Shown here piece by piece: positions 1-6,610 of a DNA stretch of 7,018 nt. Source of the DNA: Candidatus Nitrotoga sp. CP45 (GTDB taxonomy: Bacteria; Bacteroidota; Bacteroidia; Flavobacteriales; Flavobacteriaceae). Numbering within the stretch: position 1 is the stretch's first letter; each line of letters begins with the position of its first letter. The notes under the pieces are model-generated. The model was not told the origin of the DNA. It saw only the letters and a program-made list of their open reading frames with translations, and did no database searches. Made by a program: the position numbers and the translations under genes. Location: contig CALQCV020000096.1 in assembly GCA_943329165.2 (NCBI GenBank), positions 1 to 7,018 on the forward strand, read 5' to 3'.

Positions 1-52
1 AACTGGCTTTGACATTGTTGTAAAAATCTTCAAAAGCTATGTAAATTGACAT
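1..52 (-). CDS. N-terminal fragment of an unidentified protein (runs off the left edge)
   Basis: On the minus strand an ATG at 52-50 opens a frame that stays open to the window edge and reads MSIYIAFEDFYNNVKAS. Upstream in the same frame there is no ATG, GTG or TTG before a stop codon, so 52 is the only sensible start. The leader just before it is A-rich (ctaaacgaa), as is usual for Flavobacteriaceae, with no Shine-Dalgarno sequence. Only 17 residues are visible and no family can be recognised. The gene would lie in the same direction as the membrane protein at 192-1631, separated from it by a nested inverted repeat. It could be a chance open frame, because so little of it is visible. Confidence 0.45.
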   Translation of the reverse strand, partial: MSIYIAFEDFYNNVKAS

Positions 53-107
53 TTCGTTTAGAATAAATTGAAGTGTAAAGTTATGGAAAGTTGCAGAATT
101 TTACTTG

Positions 108-189
108 TTTTCCTGCAAGGTTTCAAAAATCTTGTAGGTATGTAAAATCATATATACCTACAAGGTCAAAAAAAGCCCTTGCAGGACAA
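108..189. repeat. Nested inverted repeat (double hairpin) of CCTRCAAGG units, possible terminator
   Basis: The outer arms are 111-120 (tcctgcaagg) and 177-186 (ccttgcagga), a perfect 10-bp match. The inner arms are 131-144 and 151-164 (core cttgtaggtat / atacctacaag), 14 bp with one G-T pair and a 6-base loop. The four arms are variants of one unit, CCTGCAAGG or CCTACAAGG, in alternating orientation. On the minus strand the inner stem is followed by five T residues (129-125), and the element begins six bases after the stop codon of the 192-1631 gene. It may therefore end that gene's transcript, although the stem is not GC-rich. CCTTGTAGGTTT-type repeats recur between genes in Flavobacterium, so a dispersed repeat is the likelier origin. 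Confidence 0.7.
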
Positions 190-191
190 AT

Positions 192-1631
192 TTAAAAAAA
201 CCAGCTCGCCACAAAAATCGCAGTTATCACACAAATCAAATCTACTAAAAGCATTGTTCCAAGAGTATATCTAGTGTTTTTAACATTGATGCTCCCAAAG
301 TAAACAGCGATCACATAAAATGTAGTTTCGGCACTACACTGGAAAATACAGCTAAGTCTTCCTGTGAAAGAATCGGGCCCAAACGTTCGCATCGAGTCAA
401 TCATAAATCCACGTGAACCGCCAGAACTAAATGGTCGTAGCATCGCAACCGGTAATGAATCTGTAATTTGTTTGCTAACGCCAATATTAGAAAATGCAAA
501 CGAAATTCCGTTGCTAATAATTTCGAACAAACCACTATTTCTAAAGAAGGAAATCGCCACCAACATTCCCATAACATAAGGGAAAATGGTAACTCCGGTT
601 TGTAAACCGTTATTGGCACCAGTTACGAAAGCATCAAAAATAGTCGTGTCTTTTTCAACGAATTTTTTCTCATGAATAAAAGAAAATATCAATGTGAAAC
701 CAATGATGGCAACAAGCATTAAACCCGAAAGATTCGACGTAAAGGCATTTTTTCCAATCAAATCCAATCCGTTTACATAAAACAATAATCCAACAATGGC
801 AGCAATTATCGTCATCAAGGCAACCACTAAAGAAGCACTTTTAAAGTTTATTTTTTGTCGGATTCCAACAATTAGGAACGCTGCAATAGTTCCGATAAAC
901 GAGGTAATAATGCAAGGCAACATCACGTCTGCTGGATTGCTGGCATTTTCTGCTGCACGATATCCAATAATAGATGTCGGAATCAACGTTAATCCGGCCG
1001 CATGCAAACACATAAACATAATTTGAGCATCGCTGGCTTTATCTTTTTCGGGATTGAGTTCCTGTAAACTCTGCATGGCTTTTAATCCAAATGGTGTTGC
1101 GGCAGAATCTAATCCCAGAAAGTTAGCGGCAAAATTCAACGTCATATAGGAAATAGATTCGTGGTTTTTTGGAACTGTCGGAAAGACTTTTACAAAAACC
1201 GGACTTAGTTTTTTGGCTAATTTTTCAGAAGCTCCTGAGTCTATCAGTAGTTGCATTAATCCACAGAAAAATGCCAAATACGCAATTAACGGGAGAATTA
1301 AATCGAGTAAACTGTTTTTGCATGTTGGCAACAATCCATCCGACTTTTGAATGCCAGAATAAATTTTAACAGTCTTTGCTTTATAAACATAAGTAGTATC
1401 TGCATTGAGTGTATCTCTATTGATAAGCATGGTTTGTTCAGGTGCTTTTTTGATGCTGTCCATGATAAATTTTGGCAGCTGTTCCACATACTTTTCGGAA
1501 ATTAAAATCGGGTCATCTTTTTTCCCGTTGAGAACATTATCAATAGTATAGCTGCTTCCGATACACAAACTGAATATTACAAAAGCTATAGAGGATACAA
1601 AAATAGCCAGCCAAAATCTACTTAAAACCAT
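192..1631 (-). CDS. Fused SpmA/SpmB-like membrane protein (nucleoside recognition / Gate domains)
   Basis: This 479-residue polytopic inner-membrane protein joins the two halves called spore maturation proteins A and B in Firmicutes. The SpmA half carries NFLGLDSAATPFGLKAMQ (about 170-187). The SpmB half carries MLRPFSSGGSRG (398-409), FGPDSFTGRL (417-426) and AETTFYVIAVYFGS (434-447). Hydrophobic segments lie at about 5-27, 108-130, 205-222, 236-256, 266-286, 302-319, 346-363 and 455-477. Between the first two is a hydrophilic stretch (about 28-105), much longer than in SpmA, probably a loop outside the membrane. The family belongs to the nucleoside-recognition/Gate group, but the transported or sensed molecule is not established. 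Since Flavobacteriaceae do not sporulate, the role here is not spore maturation. ATG at 1631 is the natural start because the first membrane helix follows at once. The gene diverges from the protease gene. Confidence 0.88.
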   Translation of the reverse strand: MVLSRFWLAIFVSSIAFVIFSLCIGSSYTIDNVLNGKKDDPILISEKYVEQLPKFIMDSIKKAPEQTMLINRDTLNADTTYVYKAKTVKIYSGIQKSDGLLPTCKNSLLDLILPLIAYLAFFCGLMQLLIDSGASEKLAKKLSPVFVKVFPTVPKNHESISYMTLNFAANFLGLDSAATPFGLKAMQSLQELNPEKDKASDAQIMFMCLHAAGLTLIPTSIIGYRAAENASNPADVMLPCIITSFIGTIAAFLIVGIRQKINFKSASLVVALMTIIAAIVGLLFYVNGLDLIGKNAFTSNLSGLMLVAIIGFTLIFSFIHEKKFVEKDTTIFDAFVTGANNGLQTGVTIFPYVMGMLVAISFFRNSGLFEIISNGISFAFSNIGVSKQITDSLPVAMLRPFSSGGSRGFMIDSMRTFGPDSFTGRLSCIFQCSAETTFYVIAVYFGSINVKNTRYTLGTMLLVDLICVITAIFVASWFF

Positions 1632-1645
1632 ACGTTGTTTTTTTG

Positions 1646-1653
1646 TAAATATA
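1646..1653 (-). promoter_or_regulatory. Candidate -7 element for the SpmA/SpmB-like gene
   Basis: Read on the minus strand this is TATATTTA, seven of eight matches to the Bacteroidota -7 consensus TAnnTTTG. It ends 15 bases before the ATG at 1631, which would give a very short leader. I see no convincing -33 TTTG at the expected distance, so the call is tentative. The rest of the 1632-1826 spacer is AT-rich and holds no gene. Confidence 0.25.
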
Positions 1654-1742
1654 GCATTTATCGATTTTGAATTAAAAAATTAAGTTCAAATTTTATTACC
1701 GCATTTATAACCTATTAAACAAAAGCTAAATTTTTCTGATTA

Positions 1743-1786
1743 TTTGTCAATAAAATACAGATATTAATTTGGTGTTTATATATTTA
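1743..1786 (+). promoter_or_regulatory. Candidate promoter region of the secreted protease gene
   Basis: Two alternatives overlap. TTTG at 1743-1746 followed 17 bases later by TTAATTTG (1764-1771) resembles the Bacteroidota pair TTTG ... TAnnTTTG with one mismatch in the -7 box. TATATTTA at 1779-1786 is also a seven-of-eight match to the -7 box, but has no -33 partner. Either would give a leader of roughly 35-50 bases before the ATG at 1827. The leader has no Shine-Dalgarno sequence and is A/C-rich near the start codon. Confidence 0.3.
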
Positions 1787-1826
1787 CCGACTTTTATTAA
1801 CACTCAACAACCATTTCAACCCAAAT

Positions 1827-4772
1827 ATGAAAAAGAATTACTTCTTATTGCTAACAATTATTTTTATTTCGTGTTCAGTTTTTGGTCAATCACAGGCTGA
1901 TGTTAAAAAAATTATTGCCAACTATGATATGACAAAGCTTAAAAATACCGAAGCTTTTTATAGAAAAAAAGAACAAGCTGATAAGCGAAAAGCAATTGCT
2001 GTTGCTTTGACTAAAAATTGGCCACTTAGTATAAAAGATGCGGATGGAAATTTTTCTGAATTAATGAGACTTTCCGCAGACGGTTTTCCACTTTATTATT
2101 CTACACAAAATGTAAATGCAGCAAGAACTACCAGAGCAAATCACTTAAATTCCGGAGGTTCTTTGGGTTTAACCTTAAATGGCCAGGGAATGGTTGTTAG
2201 AGAATGGGACGGTGGAAATGTTAGAGCAAGCCATAATGCTTTTGACGGAAGAGTTGCTGTAATTGACAACCCGTCAAGCTCTTCAACTGCATCGCATCCA
2301 ACACATGTGTGCGGGACTATGGTTGCCAGTGCTTCTCCAAGTGCTGTCAGAGGCATGGCGTATCAAGCCAATGCCAGAACATTCGACTGGGATTCTGATG
2401 ATTCAGAAGCTATTTCAGAAGCGCAACTTGGAATGCTTATCTCCAATCACTCTTATGGTGTTCCTATTACAAACGCTGGAACAACATTGCCTTCATGGTT
2501 CATAGGTTCATATTCATCTGAAGCTAATATTTGGGATGAACTTGCTTATAATGCACCTTATTATCTCCCAGTAATGTCTGCCGGAAATGATGGGCAAAAT
2601 GAAAATAATCCTGACCCGGTATTATTTGGGTATGACAAACTAACTTCTAATAAAACCGCCAAAAACAATTTAGTTATAGCTAGCTGCGAAGATGTTGCTG
2701 CACCAAGCAATGGAACAGTTAACACGGCAAACATAATCATCAGCTCATTTAGCAGCCAGGGTCCTACAGATGATCTTAGAGTAAAGCCAGACATTACAGG
2801 AAACGGATCAAATTTAACCTCAACATCAAATACAAGTAACACAGCTACTACTATTATGTCAGGTACTTCCATGGCTTCGCCAAATATTGCAGGAACTTTA
2901 GTTTTAATACAGCAACATTATAAAAATGTAACCAATAGCTTCATGCGTGCTGCTACATTAAAAGGTTTAGCTTGTCATACGGCTGATGATGGTGGAAATG
3001 TTGGTCCTGATGCCAATTTTGGTTGGGGTTTATTAAATGCTAAAAAGGCTGCAGAAACTATTACTGCTAACGGATTGACTTCCTGGATTTCGGAAGAGAA
3101 TTTAAACACGGGTCAAGTTTTTACAATGAATGTGAATTCAAATGGAACTACTCCTTTAATCGCTTCCATTACTTGGACAGATTTGCCTGGTCAGGTAAAT
3201 AATGGCAACTTACCTGCAAATGATCCAACTCCAGCCTTAGTAAATGATTTAGACATTAGAATCACAAAAAACACGACAACCTATTTCCCTTGGAAATTAA
3301 ATTCTGATCCAAGTTTACCTGCAATAAGAACAGAAGATAATTCAGTAGATAATGTAGAACAAGTTAAAATTGATACTCCAACTGCAGGACAATATACTAT
3401 TACGGTTACTTCTAAAGGAGCTTTAGTGACCGGAAGTCAAAAATATTCTCTAGTAATAACTGGCATAAATTCGGCTTTTGCCATAAATTCAACTTCCGAC
3501 AATTTAACTGTTTGCGCTAGTCAAAATGCCGTATATACTTTTAATTATGCTCAAACGGGTTCGGGAACAACAACATTTTCGGCAGTTGATTTACCAAGTG
3601 GGGCATCCGCTTCGTTTTCTCCGGCAACTTTAAGTGCAAATGGAATTGTTTCTATGACAATTACTGGTCTAACAAACATTACTCCTAATGAATATTTTGT
3701 TGGAATAAAAGGGACTAGCACTACTGAAACTGAAATTAGGTATAAGTCGTTACGCGTTTTCAATGCAACGTTCCAACCAATAACATTGCAAAGTCCAACC
3801 AATAGCCAAAACGGATTATCAACTTCTACAAATTTATTGTGGAATAGTCAAACCAATGCCCAACTTTATAGAGTACAAGTTTCAATATCTCCAAACTTTA
3901 CAACTTTTGTAATTGACGATTTAGTTGCTGCTACTGAATATTATGTTTCTGGACTAAGTCAAGCATCAAGATATTATTGGAGAGTAATTCCTTCTAATGA
4001 TTGTGGTGCCGGCTTAGCAACTAATGCGGCTATTTATTCATTTGACACTGGAACATTATCATGCGACCAAACTTTTACTGCAACTGATTTTTCAAATAAT
4101 TTTATTGATACTGTGCCCAACTCAGAAGCATCTGTTCCATTAACAATTACTGGTGGATATACCATTGGAGATATTAATGTAAATATGGCCATTAAACACA
4201 CATGGATTGGAGATGTAAAGGTAACCCTTGAAGGTCCGGCTTCTATTGGAAGTCCTGTTTTTACATTATTAGATATTCCTTGTGGAGCTAATGAAAATAT
4301 CAATTGTACGATGGATGATGATGGTGACGTTCCGGCTTGTGCTGGAATTCCGGCTGTAACAGGAAGTATTAAGCCTGTAACTCCATTAAGTACTTTGAAC
4401 ACGTTACCCGCTGATGGCGTATGGGTTTTAAAAGTTTTTGATTTTAATAATGAAGATGGTGGAACTATTGATAACTTCAGCATAAACTTATGCCGAGTTC
4501 AAGTCGCATTAGCTGTTGTTACGAATCCAATTTTGAACAGTAATGTTTATCCAAATCCAACCAAAGGTATTGTGAATGTTTCGATTCCTGCATTGATAGA
4601 GAAAGCTACTATAAATTTATACGACTTACAGGGAAGACAAATTCTTTCAAAAGAAACCAATCAAGTGAATACTTCCATTGGAATTGAAAATCTTCAGGAC
4701 GGAATTTATTTAGTTACTATCCAAAATGATTTAGGGTCAATCACTAAAAAGATAATCCTAAGAAGAAACTGA
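1827..4772 (+). CDS. Secreted S8 (subtilisin-family) serine protease with P domain and T9SS sorting domain
   Basis: This 981-residue endopeptidase precursor is predicted to be exported and then released or anchored at the cell surface by the type IX system. A signal peptide covers residues 1-20 (likely cut VFG/QS) and a propeptide runs to about 110. The catalytic domain (about 115-415) shows Asp128 in EWDGGN, His157 in SHPTHVCGT, oxyanion Asn254 in SAGNDG and Ser348 in SGTSMASP. Next come a KP-43-like jelly roll (about 420-546, ITWTDLPGQ and LVNDLDIRI), an Ig-like module (550-645), an FN3-like module (650-742, with YYWRVIPSNDCG), a P/Homo B domain (about 746-890, with HTWIGDVKVTLEGP and DGVWVLKVFD) and a type A sorting domain (about 902-981, with VYPNPTKG and DGIYLVTI). 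The usual HGTH reads HPTH here. The gene stands alone, with its own terminator. It likely degrades external protein for nutrition; the substrate is unknown. Confidence 0.95.
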   Translation: MKKNYFLLLTIIFISCSVFGQSQADVKKIIANYDMTKLKNTEAFYRKKEQADKRKAIAVALTKNWPLSIKDADGNFSELMRLSADGFPLYYSTQNVNAARTTRANHLNSGGSLGLTLNGQGMVVREWDGGNVRASHNAFDGRVAVIDNPSSSSTASHPTHVCGTMVASASPSAVRGMAYQANARTFDWDSDDSEAISEAQLGMLISNHSYGVPITNAGTTLPSWFIGSYSSEANIWDELAYNAPYYLPVMSAGNDGQNENNPDPVLFGYDKLTSNKTAKNNLVIASCEDVAAPSNGTVNTANIIISSFSSQGPTDDLRVKPDITGNGSNLTSTSNTSNTATTIMSGTSMASPNIAGTLVLIQQHYKNVTNSFMRAATLKGLACHTADDGGNVGPDANFGWGLLNAKKAAETITANGLTSWISEENLNTGQVFTMNVNSNGTTPLIASITWTDLPGQVNNGNLPANDPTPALVNDLDIRITKNTTTYFPWKLNSDPSLPAIRTEDNSVDNVEQVKIDTPTAGQYTITVTSKGALVTGSQKYSLVITGINSAFAINSTSDNLTVCASQNAVYTFNYAQTGSGTTTFSAVDLPSGASASFSPATLSANGIVSMTITGLTNITPNEYFVGIKGTSTTETEIRYKSLRVFNATFQPITLQSPTNSQNGLSTSTNLLWNSQTNAQLYRVQVSISPNFTTFVIDDLVAATEYYVSGLSQASRYYWRVIPSNDCGAGLATNAAIYSFDTGTLSCDQTFTATDFSNNFIDTVPNSEASVPLTITGGYTIGDINVNMAIKHTWIGDVKVTLEGPASIGSPVFTLLDIPCGANENINCTMDDDGDVPACAGIPAVTGSIKPVTPLSTLNTLPADGVWVLKVFDFNNEDGGTIDNFSINLCRVQVALAVVTNPILNSNVYPNPTKGIVNVSIPALIEKATINLYDLQGRQILSKETNQVNTSIGIENLQDGIYLVTIQNDLGSITKKIILRRN

Positions 4773-4779
4773 AACAAAT

Positions 4780-4812
4780 AAAACGTCCCGACTGATAATC
4801 GGGATGTTTTTT
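4780..4812 (+). terminator. Rho-independent terminator between convergent genes
   Basis: The stem is acgtcccga (4783-4791) against tcgggatgt (4799-4807) with a seven-base loop, and A-T pairs extend it at the base. Six T residues (4807-4812) follow on the plus strand, eight bases after the protease stop codon. The single non-Watson-Crick position (4785/4805) is a G-U pair in plus-strand RNA but an A-C mismatch in minus-strand RNA, so it should work better for the protease. Minus-strand RNA still has a usable stem followed by TTTTATTTGTTT, so it probably serves the exonuclease gene too, whose stop codon at 4811-4813 overlaps the T run. Confidence 0.88.
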
Positions 4813-5524
4813 ATACATGAATAATTTCATCGTCAATCAATAAATCTTCTCTTCGCAGTCGGAGGAAGATTTGTGCTACAGCAATAACATCTTTCTCGCA
4901 ATAAATTACAATTCTATCTATGTCTTTTTCGACGTAATAAACATGTGCAACCTGACTTCCGTCGATATCCCCTTTTGGCGATGGAATTCCGAGAATTTTA
5001 GTCAAGAGTTTTAACGAAGTGAAATGTTTGTAGTCACCAAATTTCCACAATTCTAAAGTGTCCAAATGTGGAATCTCCCATGGCTTTTTACCAAATAAAT
5101 TCAGTTTGTTTGGAATAGCAATTTGGTTAATTATCATTCGGCGTGCAATAAACGGAATGTCAAATTCTTTAGCATTATGACCACACAAAACATGTTGCGC
5201 TTGGTTGAAGTGATTCTCCAATAAATTGGAAAAATCCTTTAAAATCTTTTTTTCTTCTCCAAAAAATGATGTGACTCTGAAGTTTCTAATGTCTCCTTTA
5301 TTGACAAAATATCCAACCGAAATACAGACAATTTTTCCAAATTCAGCCCAAATTCCAGCACGGTCATAGAAATCTTCTGGAGCAAACTCGTCGCGTCTTT
5401 GGTATTGGGTTTTTTGTCCCCAAAGTTGTTTCATATCATCATCCAAAGAAAGATAGCTTTCTTCTTCGGGAACCGTTTCTATATCGAGAAAAAGGATATT
5501 ATTAAGGTTTATTTTTTCTATCAT
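4811..5524 (-). CDS. Predicted DEDDy-type 3'-5' exonuclease (PolB-like exonuclease 2 family)
   Basis: This 237-residue cytoplasmic protein has the RNase H-like exonuclease fold. Exo I is FLDIET, with metal-binding Asp14 and Glu16. Exo II is GHNAKEFDIPF, with Asp122. Exo III is YCEKD, with Tyr208 and Asp212, and this Y-x3-D spacing makes it a DEDDy enzyme. All four acidic ligands are present, so it should remove nucleotides from 3' ends using two metal ions. No polymerase or helicase domain is attached, and family members of this length occur widely in Bacteroidota as free-standing enzymes. The true substrate (DNA repair intermediates or RNA) is not established. ATG at 5524 is chosen because Exo I follows at once. 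The 67-bp gap to the alkyltransferase gene is AT-rich, with no clear promoter or terminator, so co-transcription is plausible. Confidence 0.85.
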   Translation of the reverse strand: MIEKINLNNILFLDIETVPEEESYLSLDDDMKQLWGQKTQYQRRDEFAPEDFYDRAGIWAEFGKIVCISVGYFVNKGDIRNFRVTSFFGEEKKILKDFSNLLENHFNQAQHVLCGHNAKEFDIPFIARRMIINQIAIPNKLNLFGKKPWEIPHLDTLELWKFGDYKHFTSLKLLTKILGIPSPKGDIDGSQVAHVYYVEKDIDRIVIYCEKDVIAVAQIFLRLRREDLLIDDEIIHV

Positions 5525-5591
5525 TTTTAATAAATTTAAGAATTTACGGACTTAAAATTAAGTAATGTAATTTAAATATGAAAGAAAAAGT

Positions 5592-6062
5592 TTAAAAAAG
5601 TGATTGTTGCTTCGATGGACTTTCATGTTCTAGCAACCATTTTTTACGCCACAAACCGCCTGCATACCCTATTAGCGAACCATCGGTTCCTATAACGCGA
5701 TGACATGGAAACACAATCCAAAGTGGATTTCTACCATTGGCGGAAGCCACGGCACGAATAGCTTTTACATCGCCCAGTTTTTTGGATAACTCAAGATACG
5801 ACATGGTTTTTCCAAAAGGAATGTTCAATAATTCCTGCCAAACTCTTTGCTGGAAATCGGTGCCAAGCGGATTTAGTTTGAAATTGAAATGATTACGTTT
5901 ACCAGTGAAATATTCGTGAAGTTGAGAAACGCATTCTTGAAGTTGGGGTGGAATTTCAGTCCCTATTACGCCTTCGCTTAAAACAGAAATTTCGGAAATG
6001 CCGTTTTCATCCACAACAATTTTAGTGATTCCAAGTGGTGATTCTATGAAGGCAGTTTCCAT
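5592..6062 (-). CDS. ogt: Methylated-DNA--protein-cysteine S-methyltransferase (O6-alkylguanine repair)
   Basis: This suicide repair enzyme transfers the alkyl group from O6-alkylguanine (or O4-alkylthymine) in DNA to its own cysteine. At 156 residues it has the Ogt layout: a short RNase H-like N-terminal domain (1-65) and the DNA-binding domain. The latter begins GTDFQQRVWQELLNIPFGKTMSY (from 67, quoted in part: GTDFQQRVW), has the arginine finger in AIRAVASANG (Arg103), and the active site FPCHRV with acceptor Cys120, His121 and Arg122. An Ada-type zinc domain and AraC domain are absent, so it is not an adaptive-response regulator by itself. The last five residues, QQSLF, resemble a sliding-clamp-binding motif. 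The start at 6062 is typical for the family (METAFIESPLG). It lies 60 bp after the cytochrome gene and 67 bp before the exonuclease gene. Confidence 0.93.
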   Translation of the reverse strand: METAFIESPLGITKIVVDENGISEISVLSEGVIGTEIPPQLQECVSQLHEYFTGKRNHFNFKLNPLGTDFQQRVWQELLNIPFGKTMSYLELSKKLGDVKAIRAVASANGRNPLWIVFPCHRVIGTDGSLIGYAGGLWRKKWLLEHESPSKQQSLF

Positions 6063-6080
6063 TTGATAAAGTTATTGATT

Positions 6081-6125
6081 TAAACGTAGAGAGCGCAAAG
6101 AAGGCACAAAGTTCGCTACGGTTTA
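6081..6125. repeat. Degenerate intergenic hairpin repeat (GCAAAG type) overlapping the cytochrome stop codon
   Basis: The arm taaacgtag (6081-6089) pairs with ctacggttta (6116-6125) apart from one extra G. A further two pairs (6094-6095 with 6114-6115) lie inside. The interior has the phrase gcgcaaag...ggcacaaagttcgc, like the GCAAAG/GTTCGC intergenic repeats seen in Flavobacteriaceae. The right arm contains the stop codon of the cytochrome gene (6123-6125), so the repeat borders or has even supplied that gene's end. It fills most of the 60-bp gap before ogt and could weaken read-through. I find no T run fit for a classic terminator. Confidence 0.5.
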
Positions 6126-6491
6126 TTTCGAGAAAGTATAGATGTAATCCTCTAAAGCTTTCAATTGGTCGTCGCTCATGCTTTTGGTGATGGCAAAATT
6201 GGTTTTCATAATGTCGTATTGACTTGGGTCAATTATGGGTCCACTTTCTTCTTTTAAGAATAGCACAATACTTGCATTTTTCTCCTTGTAGATTTTGGCT
6301 ATTTCCTCTAGGCTTGGTCCGATAATTTTCTGGTCGGGTTTGTGACAGGCAATGCAATTTCCTTCGCCTTCAAAAAGTTCTTGCCCTGAAATTTTAGTTG
6401 CCGTTTTGGCTACTGAAGTTGCTGCTTTCTCTTCTTTGGATTGACATGCAATTAAAGAAAAGAATGATAGTAGTACTAATAGGTTTTTCAT
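6123..6491 (-). CDS. Lipoprotein mono-haem cytochrome c (class I)
   Basis: This small electron carrier is probably anchored by lipid on the outer face of the inner membrane or on the outer membrane. The first 15 residues are a lipoprotein signal ending in the lipobox LIAC, with Cys16 as the lipid-modified residue. A charged linker with lysines and alanines follows (17-33). The haem site is CIACH (Cys46, Cys49, His50), then the conserved GPSL (58-61). The distal ligand is likely Met95 in QYDIMK, or less likely Met105, and the C-terminal helix is SDDQLKALEDYIYTF. At 122 residues it has the usual size for a single-domain cytochrome c. The redox partner is unknown; a terminal oxidase or reductase is plausible. 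hemB lies upstream on the same strand and makes the haem precursor, but the 170-bp gap with repeats suggests the cytochrome gene may have its own promoter. Confidence 0.92.
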   Translation of the reverse strand: MKNLLVLLSFFSLIACQSKEEKAATSVAKTATKISGQELFEGEGNCIACHKPDQKIIGPSLEEIAKIYKEKNASIVLFLKEESGPIIDPSQYDIMKTNFAITKSMSDDQLKALEDYIYTFSK

Positions 6492-6520
6492 AGTTTACAA
6501 AAATTCAATACGTTTTTTAT

Positions 6521-6572
6521 CTAGCCCCGATTGCAACGACACCTTGTAGAGTGGAAAGCGGGAAAATGGACC
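6521..6572 (+). ncRNA. Candidate structured RNA element of Flavobacteriaceae (AGCCC...GTGGAAAGCGGGA)
   Basis: Read on the plus strand, CTAGCCCCGATTG at 6521-6533 and GTGGAAAGCGGGA at 6551-6563 match, from memory, a short element that recurs between genes across Flavobacteriaceae. Two helices can form: cccg (6526-6529) with cggg (6559-6562), and tgcaa (6532-6536) with ttgta (6544-6548). They are separated by the purine-rich bulge gagtggaaag. The terminal loop is short here (cgacacc). The Rfam family Flavo-1 is the first model to test; I cannot confirm the match. The element lies opposite to hemB and the cytochrome gene, about 30 bp upstream of the latter's start. Strand is inferred from the remembered motif. 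Confidence 0.45.
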
Positions 6573-6610
6573 ACTGATAAAGCCCGAACCTTTCGCTTCT
6601 TATAAAATTA

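Noticed and set aside
2..49. Plus-strand frame at the left edge ending in TGA at 47-49, possible 3' end of a gene
   Set aside because: Only 15 codons are visible with no recognisable end, and the minus-strand start at 52 in the same stretch looks more natural. It cannot be excluded without the neighbouring sequence.
1827..1886. Lipoprotein signal (Cys16 in FISC) for the S8 protease
   Set aside because: The -3 residue is Phe rather than Leu, and a better signal peptidase I site VFG/QS follows at 20/21. A T9SS cargo with a C-terminal sorting domain is expected to use signal peptidase I.
2561..2872. Open frame of about 100 codons antisense to the catalytic domain
   Set aside because: Overlaps the Asn and Ser active-site motifs of the protease on the other strand; no independent start context or motif.
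4034..4483. Open frame of 149 codons on the minus strand within the protease gene
   Set aside because: It lies wholly antisense to the well-supported P domain of the S8 protease, has no recognisable motif and is explained by the coding bias of the true frame.
5525..5591. Promoter or terminator between ogt and the exonuclease gene
   Set aside because: The stretch is AT-rich with only weak TAnnTTTA-like words and imperfect symmetry. Nothing stands out from background.
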